DNA from: JAQIBY01 sp964418565
Lineage (GTDB): Bacteria; Bacteroidota; Bacteroidia; Bacteroidales; ML635J-15
DNA length: 28,739 nt
Direction of reading: 5' to 3'
Assembly: GCA_964418565.1 (NCBI GenBank)
Contig: CAYQMB010000028.1
Coordinates: 1-28,739 of the forward strand
Of this stretch, positions 17,164-24,329 are shown piece after piece. The position numbers and the translations under genes are program-made. The notes beneath the pieces are model-generated. The model made no database searches. It saw only the letters and a program-made list of their open reading frames with translations, and had not been told where the DNA came from. The stretch's first letter is position 1. Every line of letters begins with the position of its first letter.

Positions 17164-18594
17164 ATGAAATTTAAACCAGAATCGTACAAAATCCGTGATG
17201 AGCGGATGAAACCATTTATTGATCCCGATGAAATATGGGATTTCATTGAAGAAACTAAAAATCCCACAGCAGAGGAGGTTGAAGCGGTGATCAGTAAATC
17301 CCTGAACAAAGAACGGCTGAACCTCAGGGAAACAGCCATTCTCATCAATGCAAATGAGCCATCTCTTATTGAAAAAATAAAGGATGGTGCCCGTGAACTT
17401 AAAGAAAAAGTTTATGGCAATCGCATTGTATTGTTTGCACCCTTGTATATTGGAAATAAATGCATAAACAATTGCAGTTATTGCGGATTCAGAACATCCA
17501 ATAAAGAAGCAATCCGTCGTACCCTTTCCGATGAGGAAATTGTAAAAGAAACAGAAGCGCTTGAAGAAAACGGACAAAAACGATTGATCCTGGTTTATGG
17601 TGAACACCCGGATTATGACGCCGATTATATTGCACATACTGTAAAGACCGTTTACGATGTCAAAAAGGGCAGAGGTGAAATCAGACGTGTCAACATCAAT
17701 GCAGCTCCGCTGGATATCGAAGGTTTTCGGAAAGTAAGAGAAGCCGGCATTGGTACCTACCAGGTTTTCCAGGAAACCTATCATCCCGGTGCTTACAAAC
17801 TCTTCCATCTGGGTGGACCAAAATCCGATTATGAAAACAGGCTCACATCCCTTGACAGAGCTCAGGAAGCGGGCATTGATGATGTTGGAATTGGCGCCCT
17901 GTTTGGATTGTACGACTGGCGCTTTGAAGTAATGGCCATGGTACGCCATACCAACCATTTTGAGGCTTGCTACAATGTTGGACCACACACGCTTTCTTTC
18001 CCCAGAATTAAAGATGCTTCGGGTACAAACGTGACAGAAAAATACTTTGTCAGCGATAAGGAGTTTGTCAAGCTTATTGCCATTTTGAGGCTTGCTGTGC
18101 CTTACACCGGGTTGATTCTTACCGCCCGTGAAAATGCACAGGTAAGGGATGAAGTTATGCGTTTTGGTGTTAGTCAGATCGATGGAGGTACTAAGCTTGA
18201 GCTGGGCTCCTATGCTGCCAGTAAAAACGAAGAACAGAACCTCAACAAAGAGCAGTTTGCCATTAACGATAACCGTTCCCTGAATGAAATCATTGATGAA
18301 CTGCTGGATAAAGGTTACCTGCCGAGTTTTTGTACAGCATGCTACCGCCTTGGCCGTACCGGCGAGCATTTTATGGAATTTTCAGTACCCGGTTTCATCA
18401 AACGGTACTGCACACCAAATGCCATTTTAACCTTATCAGAATACCTTGTGGATTATGCTCCGGAAAAAACCGCGGAAAAAGGCTGGAAAGTTATTGATCA
18501 TGAAATTAATAAGCTCGAAGGATTTGGCCGCAAAGAAGAACTTAAAGAACGCATTGAGCGGATAAAACAAGGCGAACGTGATTTGTACTTCTAA
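17164..18594 (+). CDS. hydG: [FeFe]-hydrogenase maturase HydG (radical SAM tyrosine lyase)
   Basis: HydG cleaves tyrosine to p-cresol and dehydroglycine and makes the CO and CN ligands of the H-cluster. The ATG at 17164 gives 476 residues; a TTG five codons upstream is also open. The radical SAM cluster motif CX3CX2C is complete (Cys100, Cys104, Cys107 in CINNCSYCGF). The C-terminal CX2CX22C motif that binds the second cluster is also complete (Cys390, Cys393, Cys416). That second motif separates HydG from ThiH, which it otherwise resembles. The landmarks VFQETYHPGAY, GIGALFGLYDWRFE and SQIDGGTKLELG are present. The protein therefore looks functional. The genes for HydE, HydF and the hydrogenase are not in this window. 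It is followed after 12 nt by the first small regulator gene. Confidence 0.93.
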   Translation: MKFKPESYKIRDERMKPFIDPDEIWDFIEETKNPTAEEVEAVISKSLNKERLNLRETAILINANEPSLIEKIKDGARELKEKVYGNRIVLFAPLYIGNKCINNCSYCGFRTSNKEAIRRTLSDEEIVKETEALEENGQKRLILVYGEHPDYDADYIAHTVKTVYDVKKGRGEIRRVNINAAPLDIEGFRKVREAGIGTYQVFQETYHPGAYKLFHLGGPKSDYENRLTSLDRAQEAGIDDVGIGALFGLYDWRFEVMAMVRHTNHFEACYNVGPHTLSFPRIKDASGTNVTEKYFVSDKEFVKLIAILRLAVPYTGLILTARENAQVRDEVMRFGVSQIDGGTKLELGSYAASKNEEQNLNKEQFAINDNRSLNEIIDELLDKGYLPSFCTACYRLGRTGEHFMEFSVPGFIKRYCTPNAILTLSEYLVDYAPEKTAEKGWKVIDHEINKLEGFGRKEELKERIERIKQGERDLYF

Positions 18595-18606
18595 AAAACC
18601 TACATT

Positions 18607-18864
18607 ATGGATGAAATAAGAATACTTGGAATATATGTGATAGACCGCATCAAAGAAGCCGGGCGTACGCAAAAACTTCTGTCCCGTTATGCAGACAACA
18701 TCAAAACGCGGCTTGGTTTTCATGAAGTAACAGAGCAGACATGCAGCCGCAACGGTTTAATCGTGCTCGAACTTGTCGGTGATAAAAAACAATGGACAGA
18801 TCTTGAACACGATCTTGAAGCCATTGAAGGTGTGCAGGTCAAACGAATGAAATTTGAATTGTAA
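18607..18864 (+). CDS. TM1266-like small regulator of the iron-only hydrogenase system (copy 1)
   Basis: This 85-residue protein has an ACT/NikR-like ferredoxin fold pattern (beta-alpha-beta-beta-alpha-beta). The conserved part reads RILGIYVIDRI, NIKTRLGFHEV, NGLIVLELVGD and VQVKRMKFEL. It matches the family called iron-only hydrogenase system regulator (TM1266), which is usually next to hydE, hydF or hydG. The fold suggests an oligomeric ligand sensor without a DNA-binding domain; its effector is not known. It has one cysteine (in the loop after EVTEQ). It begins 12 nt after hydG and 12 nt before its tandem copy, so all are surely one operon. Confidence 0.78.
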   Translation: MDEIRILGIYVIDRIKEAGRTQKLLSRYADNIKTRLGFHEVTEQTCSRNGLIVLELVGDKKQWTDLEHDLEAIEGVQVKRMKFEL

Positions 18865-18875
18865 AAACGTGTGTT

Positions 18876-19121
18876 ATGACAGATTCAATTAAACTATTGG
18901 GAATACTGGTACGGGAGCCTGAAGTTGATACGCATTATCTGCAGGATACCCTGACGTCTTATGGTTGCAATATCCGAACCCGGCTTGGCATAAACGGATC
19001 GGAAACGGAAAAAAATGCTCTGATTTTGCTTGAGCTCACCGGATCAGAAACCGAACAGAAAAATCTGCAGGATAGATTGCAAAGCATCCGGGGTCTGGAA
19101 ATCCAGTCCATGACGTTTTAA
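18876..19121 (+). CDS. TM1266-like small regulator of the iron-only hydrogenase system (copy 2)
   Basis: This 81-residue protein is a clear paralogue of the preceding gene, with the same order of elements (KLLGILVRE, NIRTRLGINGSE, NALILLELTGSE, LEIQSMTF). The strongest shared block is NI(K/R)TRLG. The N-terminal helix differs completely, which suggests that the copies have diverged in ligand or partner. It lies 12 nt after copy 1 and 6 nt before the Rrf2-type gene. A heteromer of the two copies is possible, but this is inference. Confidence 0.75.
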   Translation: MTDSIKLLGILVREPEVDTHYLQDTLTSYGCNIRTRLGINGSETEKNALILLELTGSETEQKNLQDRLQSIRGLEIQSMTF

Positions 19122-19127
19122 TCATAT

Positions 19128-19523
19128 ATGGCAGGAATTATACATATTTCAAGGGCCGCAAGTCTGGCCATTCATTCTGTTCTGGTTATCAAACGCTCTG
19201 ATAATCGACTGAATGCAACTCAGATAGCCGGTAAGCTTAATGCATCCGCGCATCATGTAGCAAAAATTCTTCAAAAAATGGCACGGCATGATATACTGAC
19301 TTCGCAAAAGGGCCCATATGGTGGATTTAGTCTGAACCGTGCTGAAAACGATATATCCTTGCTTGAAATTTATGAACTGATAGAGGGTCCGCTCGATGAC
19401 CATGCATGTCCGGAACATGAAGAAGACTGTCCGTTTGGTGAGTGTCTCTGGGGAAATTTCGGCAAACACACCAGCCAGAATTTTAAAACCTTTCTCAACG
19501 AAAAGAGACTTTCCGATTTTTGA
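19128..19523 (+). CDS. Rrf2-family transcriptional regulator with three cysteines
   Basis: This 131-residue protein has the winged helix-turn-helix of the Rrf2 family (IscR/NsrR/RsrR type). The helix-turn-helix lies about residues 28-50 (NATQIAGKLNASAHHVAKILQKM) and the wing about 58-72 (TSQKGPYGGFSLNR). Three cysteines, Cys94, Cys101 and Cys106 (C-x6-C-x4-C), sit where IscR and NsrR bind an iron-sulfur cluster. It may therefore sense O2, NO or Fe-S status and control the hydG operon, including itself. It is the last gene of the operon, 6 nt after the second small regulator, and a strong terminator follows 21 nt later. Confidence 0.82.
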   Translation: MAGIIHISRAASLAIHSVLVIKRSDNRLNATQIAGKLNASAHHVAKILQKMARHDILTSQKGPYGGFSLNRAENDISLLEIYELIEGPLDDHACPEHEEDCPFGECLWGNFGKHTSQNFKTFLNEKRLSDF

Positions 19524-19544
19524 TCAAAGCGTTTAAATGACCAT

Positions 19545-19573
19545 AAAAAAACCGGCTTTCACCGGTTTTTTTT
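19545..19573. terminator. Bidirectional terminator between the hydG operon and the TlpA-like gene
   Basis: AAAAAAACCGG (19545-19555) pairs with CCGGTTTTTTT around CTTTCA, and eight T residues follow (19566-19573). The A/T tracts make it work from both strands. It sits between the stop of the Rrf2 gene (19523) and the stop of the minus-strand lipoprotein gene (19578). Confidence 0.8.
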
Positions 19574-19577
19574 ATTC

Positions 19578-20981
19578 TTATACTGCCACTTTTAAATGGT
19601 TGTCAAACAACGATCTTATCTCATCGGAAGAAGGCCGTGGTGCGGAAGTTGTAATAATTTGTCCATTCCGGTCGATCAGAATAAATCGTGGGATTCCCTC
19701 TATATGGTAATCTTCGCAAATGCTGCAATCCCAGCCACCGGTATGTAGTTGCTCCCAGCCGGGTTTGTCCTGCTCCAGAAAATCAATCCACTGCTTGCGG
19801 CGTTCATCCACGCTAACAGACAGAATGACAAGCTCGCTGCCTTTGTATTCCCGATACAAGGTGTCGAGGTAAGGTAACTCCTGGCGACATGGTGCACACC
19901 AGGTTGCCCATACATCAATATACACAAGTTTACCTCTGTAATCGCTCAGAGAAACACTGTCACCTGTGGTGGTTGGGTATGTAAATCCGGGTGCTTTTTT
20001 TCCGGGAGATATTTTTTCCCATACAGCGTAAAGCTTCTCCATTTCAGCGCGCTTGCTGCTGTCTTCCAGATTGTCTTTTAAATGCTTGTATTCTTCCTCC
20101 AGACCGTCAAATCCCTGGTAATTTGCATAATCCATAAGTGTCTCGTAATACAGGGCATTGGCAATTTGAGGGTCTTCAATAACCGATTTAATGCTGCGAA
20201 GCTTGAATTTTGTATCTCCACGGTAGTTTTTCTGTTCTTCTTCAGTGGGTTCTTCTGTGTTAAAAAAACTGAACGCGTTTTTAAGGTATTGCATGTATGT
20301 TTGGCTTTCCAGCATTTTGGGATTTTCAAGCGGCAGCTCCTCGACAAAAGCATGGAACGTAACACTATCAGGAATGCTGATTTTGTTCATGAACTTGTAG
20401 TAACGGCTGTAATTTATTTTATTCATCCCAAGCAGGTAGCGGATACGATCTCTTTCAATTTCAAAAAAGCGATTGTCATTCAGCTTTTCGCGATAGCTGT
20501 CCAATACACTGACAAGACTATCCTGTACCTGTTTGCCGGTGGCAAGGAATTGCTCCACACTGTCGTTGCGCAACATGGTGTTAAACCATTCATGACCGAA
20601 ACGCATTTTACGGTAAGCAAGTAAGTATTCTGATGCAGCGGTTTTGCCCCCGGTAAATTCCATGGCATCCTTGTTTTTGGATGCATCCAGCTTCAGTTGT
20701 AATGTGTCACCGGGGAAGGCATACAGGTTATATTCCTGTCGCCTGAGTTTCAGACGGAAATAGTTTGCGCTCTTTGCCGGATAGGCATAGGAGAAATGGT
20801 TTGCACTGTCCAGCTCTAAAGTGTCTTTCATACTTCCTTTGCTTATAATAAGAGGGGAGTCGGAGGGTGGATGAAGAATTTCTCCCTGGATAACGATGTG
20901 TTCTTTTTCTGTTTCCTGGTTTTGGCATCCTGCCAAAACAGCCATGACAATAAGCAGGCTGATGATTTTTAGGTTTTTCAT
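19578..20981 (-). CDS. TlpA-like thioredoxin lipoprotein with N-terminal DUF4369-like domain
   Basis: The 467-residue protein has a signal and a clean lipobox (VLAGC, Cys19), so it is anchored in the envelope. Residues about 28-110 resemble DUF4369, a beta-sandwich often placed before TlpA domains in Bacteroidota. A mostly helical region (about 115-325) follows. The C-terminal thioredoxin-like domain (about 330-467) has the active site WCAPC (Cys362 and Cys365) and the cis-proline loop (GIPRFILID). It probably reduces or repairs disulfides in the periplasm, for example during cytochrome assembly or oxidative stress. It starts only about 30 nt after the 3' end of the RNase P RNA gene, in the same direction, so it may be read from the rnpB promoter. 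Confidence 0.83.
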   Translation of the reverse strand: MKNLKIISLLIVMAVLAGCQNQETEKEHIVIQGEILHPPSDSPLIISKGSMKDTLELDSANHFSYAYPAKSANYFRLKLRRQEYNLYAFPGDTLQLKLDASKNKDAMEFTGGKTAASEYLLAYRKMRFGHEWFNTMLRNDSVEQFLATGKQVQDSLVSVLDSYREKLNDNRFFEIERDRIRYLLGMNKINYSRYYKFMNKISIPDSVTFHAFVEELPLENPKMLESQTYMQYLKNAFSFFNTEEPTEEEQKNYRGDTKFKLRSIKSVIEDPQIANALYYETLMDYANYQGFDGLEEEYKHLKDNLEDSSKRAEMEKLYAVWEKISPGKKAPGFTYPTTTGDSVSLSDYRGKLVYIDVWATWCAPCRQELPYLDTLYREYKGSELVILSVSVDERRKQWIDFLEQDKPGWEQLHTGGWDCSICEDYHIEGIPRFILIDRNGQIITTSAPRPSSDEIRSLFDNHLKVAV

Positions 20982-21012
20982 ACTTATTTGGTTTTACGAT
21001 GTCAAAAAACAA

Positions 21013-21350
21013 GAGCAGGCCAATAAGCCGGATTCTGTTTTATTCTGTCATTTATCTGCGCGGCCTACCCCTTCCGGTGACAATGTCTGAAGGCGGGTCG
21101 CCTTCCGTGCCGAAGCACTCCGGAATATACATGGCCTTGCAGCCTGCCAGGCGGACGGCTTCCGGTGTTGCCACCAGAACCGGTGAGCTCTTACCTCACC
21201 TTCTCACCCTTATCCGCCAGAAGGCGAACGGTTATTTTCTTCTCCGCTGATTGTACCCTCACGGATACCTTTCCTTTCGAAAGGGCAGCACCCTTTGCTG
21301 TCCGGACTTTCCTCTCCCGCAAATCCGGGAGCGACAGATCAGCCTGCTCG
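21013..21350 (-). ncRNA. rnpB: RNase P RNA (class A)
   Basis: RNase P RNA is the catalytic RNA that matures the 5' ends of tRNAs. On the minus strand the 5' part carries the conserved GAGGAAAGTCCGGAC block (21314-21300) and the 3' part carries the sequence that ends AAGCCGGATTCTGT just before the last helix. The P1 helix pairs GAGCAGGC (21349-21342) with GCCTGCTC (21020-21013). The length of about 340 nt fits class A bacterial RNase P RNA. The 5' end fits a start at about 21350, four bases after the -7 box at 21361-21354. Several open frames cross this interval by chance and are not genes. Confidence 0.92.
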
Positions 21351-21353
21351 CTG

Positions 21354-21361
21354 CAAAGGTA
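21354..21361 (-). promoter_or_regulatory. -7 box of rnpB
   Basis: On the minus strand TACCTTTG (21361-21354) is an exact match to the Bacteroidota -7 consensus. It ends about four bases before the 5' end of RNase P RNA predicted from the P1 helix. No TTTG is visible at the ideal 19-21 nt, but this form of -7 box is common before stable RNA genes in the phylum. Confidence 0.65.
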
Positions 21362-21459
21362 CGAAAAATACAGTTTGCAATGATTAATCAGGTTTATATC
21401 ATCATAAATACTTATAATTTTGTATCTTTCACCATAATTAAACCTATTAAAAACCATTT

Positions 21460-23565
21460 ATGACGATTAGATTGCTCGTTGCTGTTTTTGTTGCTGCTAT
21501 TATTCTACCATTAGCCGTTGAGGCACAAACTGGAGGAAAGTACACATTCTATTCCAAGAGTGAAAAAGCAGAACGTTATCGTGCCATGAAAGAGAATTTC
21601 AATTTTGAGCATGCGGATTCATCTATGCTTGCAGCACGTAAACTGCAGAAGATCAGTACTGAGATGTCTTTTCCTGAAGGAATGGTGGATGCTATTACCT
21701 TAATTGGAAATGCATGGATGAACCAAAAACAGTACGATTCTGCGCTGGTCTATTACACGGAAAGTTTTCAGTTGGCCAAACTAATCAGGGATACGGCTAG
21801 CATTCTGGACAATAGCTTTTTTTTAGGCAGGGTGTATAAAGCCAGGCAGGAAGAAGACAGCATGCACCACTATTATACGCTAACCCAAAAGTTGTCTCCT
21901 CAGGTTGATGAAAACTATTTGCCTGCTGTATACATTGATTACGCAAACTATTATTACGACAAGATGCTGTTTGATTCCAGCCTGAACTATTACTTTAAAG
22001 CACTGGAGATTTATTCTGAAAAGGGGGATTCTGTGAATAAGGGGACAGCCCTAACCAATATGGGAATGTTGTATTCCCAGCTAGGAAATAATGAAAAATC
22101 TCTTGAGTTTTTGCATAGAGCACGGCGAATACTCGAAAGAACAAATTCTCCACTAAAATTATCGAACACCCTCAATACCCTGGGAGTTTCATATAAAGAA
22201 CTTGATATGTACGATTCTGCATATTCTGCATATATGAAATCCTTGCGCATTAGTGCAGAGTTAAACAACATGCCGGATGTTGCAATGGCATATTTCAACA
22301 TTGGTAATCTGGAAATTAAACGAAACCGTTACAGGGCTGGAAAATCAGCTTTTTTGAGATCAATTAGTATTTGCGATTCGATTGGAATGGAAGTTGGCTT
22401 TACATATAATTACTCAGGCCTGGGCGAGTTGCACATGGAGCGTGGGGATTATGCAACAAGCATTGAATATTACAAGAAAGCCATTAAGTATGCAGAAAAA
22501 TTTGGTCTTGAAAACATCGTGCTCAATTTGCTGAATTCGCTGGCTGAGAGCTATGAAAAACAGGGCAACGATAAATTAGCTCTGAAGGTTTATAAGGAGT
22601 ATATGGTTAAGAAGGACTCCTTAACAAGCAAAGAAGTGGATAAAAATACAGCCGTGCTGCAAGCTAGGATTGAATCCGAGCAGAAAAATAAAGAACTGTT
22701 AAATCAGAAAATTCTGCTTGATGAAAAAGAAGATGCTATTCAACGGTCGGAACAGAATAAGAAAATGTTATTTCTTATTCTGGGAGCTGTATTTGCCTTT
22801 TTAATTCTAACAGGGTTTTTCTATTTCCGCTTAAAGCGGGAGCACCGAATCGTTAAAGAAAAGAATACAATTATTCGCCAAAAAAACAATGAGCTTGAAG
22901 ATCTTCATGAGTTTAGAACCAGTATGATAAGTACCATGGTTCATGATTTAAAAACTCCGCTTAATTCCATCATTGGCTTATCTTCTCTGGATGCTGATGA
23001 TGAGAACAACAAATACATACATCAGGCTGGCTTAAATATGTTAAACCTGGTTTCCAACATTCTGGATGTGCAGCGCCAGAAAGAGTCCGGTATTGATGCT
23101 GCTGTAGAAGAGTTAGACCCGGCTAAAATCATTAGTCAGGCATTTTCTGAGCTCAAAACAGAAATGAAACTCAAAGAAATTCAGATTGAACGGAAACTTG
23201 ACGAGGGCAGGTTGCTGGCTGACGGGCAATTGCTAAAACGCGTACTGGTAAACATTATCGGAAATGCAGTTAAGTATTCACCAAAAGCCGGAACCATTCG
23301 CATTAACGGACAGGTTGTTCCTGAAAAGGCTTCTTATTGTATTTATGTTACAGATAATGGGCCCGGAGTTGATCATGAGTACATTGACAAAATATTTGAA
23401 AAGTACATGCAGTATAAGCCCAAGAATTTTGGTATGTCTTATTCCACAGGCATTGGTTTATACTTTTCCAAAATTGCCATGGATGCAATGAAGGGTGATG
23501 TCAAAATACGCAACCTGAATAAAGGGCTTGAGGTGTGTTTGTGTTTAGAACTTTCAGGCGAGTGA
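21460..23565 (+). CDS. TPR-containing sensor histidine kinase (copy 2)
   Basis: It has 701 residues and the same layout as the kinase at 6792-8936. A signal peptide (about 1-22, ending AVEAQ), TPR-like repeats (about 35-390), a coiled coil and a membrane helix (about 437-457) come first. The kinase follows with TMVHDLKTPLN (His495), the N box (Asn598 and Asn602), DNGPGVD and GIGLYFSK. It should therefore autophosphorylate. The kinase parts of the two copies are much alike (MISTMVHDLKTPLN is identical). The TPR regions differ more, which suggests different ligands. No response regulator lies nearby. The gene diverges from rnpB and its start is about 100 nt from that promoter; TATCTTTC at 21423-21430 could be its own -7 box. 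Confidence 0.87.
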   Translation: MTIRLLVAVFVAAIILPLAVEAQTGGKYTFYSKSEKAERYRAMKENFNFEHADSSMLAARKLQKISTEMSFPEGMVDAITLIGNAWMNQKQYDSALVYYTESFQLAKLIRDTASILDNSFFLGRVYKARQEEDSMHHYYTLTQKLSPQVDENYLPAVYIDYANYYYDKMLFDSSLNYYFKALEIYSEKGDSVNKGTALTNMGMLYSQLGNNEKSLEFLHRARRILERTNSPLKLSNTLNTLGVSYKELDMYDSAYSAYMKSLRISAELNNMPDVAMAYFNIGNLEIKRNRYRAGKSAFLRSISICDSIGMEVGFTYNYSGLGELHMERGDYATSIEYYKKAIKYAEKFGLENIVLNLLNSLAESYEKQGNDKLALKVYKEYMVKKDSLTSKEVDKNTAVLQARIESEQKNKELLNQKILLDEKEDAIQRSEQNKKMLFLILGAVFAFLILTGFFYFRLKREHRIVKEKNTIIRQKNNELEDLHEFRTSMISTMVHDLKTPLNSIIGLSSLDADDENNKYIHQAGLNMLNLVSNILDVQRQKESGIDAAVEELDPAKIISQAFSELKTEMKLKEIQIERKLDEGRLLADGQLLKRVLVNIIGNAVKYSPKAGTIRINGQVVPEKASYCIYVTDNGPGVDHEYIDKIFEKYMQYKPKNFGMSYSTGIGLYFSKIAMDAMKGDVKIRNLNKGLEVCLCLELSGE

Positions 23566-23705
23566 AATAGCTGATGTTTTCGTCAGGTAAGCCAGGTTCT
23601 TTGGTGTTTTCAACTGCTGAATATCTCAAATGGGTGTTATGAGATTCAACGTTTTCAACTAAAATCATCACTTTTCTGGATTGAATGTGGCAATGGGGCG
23701 TATGC

Positions 23706-24329
23706 TCAGGACACAAAATACCCCTCAAAATGGTTTTGTATTTCCTTTGTGCTGTATCGATATCCAAGCGTATGCAGATTGGTGACAAATTCTGAATGCC
23801 TGCGTCCTTTTCGGTAATCGGGTTCCCGCTCGGGATGCAGGAGGTAGCGATCAATCAGGTTTATGTCTTCATGTATATTGAGCACCATATGATAAAACAG
23901 GTGCTCACGGCTTCGGTAAATGGCAGAGCCTGCAATTTTAATGTTATCAACCGACAGGTCGGAAATGCCGCGTTGATGAATGCCTTTGATTCCCGGCCAC
24001 GATTCCAGGGCCTGAATGATGCGCTGGTTTGAATTTTTAAAGAAATCCAGTGGCTTTTTGTATTCTTCACGCTTGCTGAGAAATGCAACCACCAGGGTTT
24101 TGGGTGTCAGAATAACGGCCTCTCCTCCGGAAGGGCGTTTTAGTACATCAACACCATCCGCCATTGCCATATCTGTGTTTACAGAGCTTTCCACCCGGTT
24201 GCTTTGGCCGAGGATAATGTAGGTTTTATCGGGTTGCCAGATAAAATGCGATCTGCCCGACTGGTTGTTCGTAACCAGTTCATAATCGGGCAGATCGTAT
24301 TTTCGGTATGTTAAACTTGTTTCTGTCAT
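23706..24329 (-). CDS. Lipoate-protein ligase / lipoyl transferase family protein
   Basis: This 207-residue protein belongs to the BPL/LplA/LipB fold and should attach lipoate or octanoate to the E2 subunit encoded upstream. The substrate loop is KRPSGGEAV (about residues 64-72), and the lipoyl-AMP lysine is probably Lys131 in KIAGSA. LNIHEDINLID and the EREPDYRKGRRHSEF block are typical of LplA-like proteins. It lacks the C-terminal accessory domain of E. coli LplA, so it may need a partner, or it may be a transferase (LipM/LipL type) rather than a full ligase. Its start overlaps the stop of the E3 gene by four bases (ATGA), so it is translationally coupled to the dehydrogenase operon. Confidence 0.78.
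   Translation of the reverse strand: MTETSLTYRKYDLPDYELVTNNQSGRSHFIWQPDKTYIILGQSNRVESSVNTDMAMADGVDVLKRPSGGEAVILTPKTLVVAFLSKREEYKKPLDFFKNSNQRIIQALESWPGIKGIHQRGISDLSVDNIKIAGSAIYRSREHLFYHMVLNIHEDINLIDRYLLHPEREPDYRKGRRHSEFVTNLHTLGYRYSTKEIQNHFEGYFVS

Noticed and set aside
17131..18369. Long open frame (412 codons) on the minus strand across hydG
   Set aside because: It lies antisense to hydG, which has complete family motifs, and its translation is rich in Phe/Ile runs without any recognisable domain. It is a shadow of the hydG codon pattern.
21060..21463. Several open frames across the RNase P RNA gene
   Set aside because: They follow no protein family and coincide with the conserved RNase P RNA sequence and P1 pairing, so they are chance frames in a structural RNA.
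23566..23705. Terminator or small gene between the second kinase and the lipoyl ligase-like gene
   Set aside because: The 140 bp gap between these convergent genes has no clear hairpin with a T-tract and no supported coding frame.
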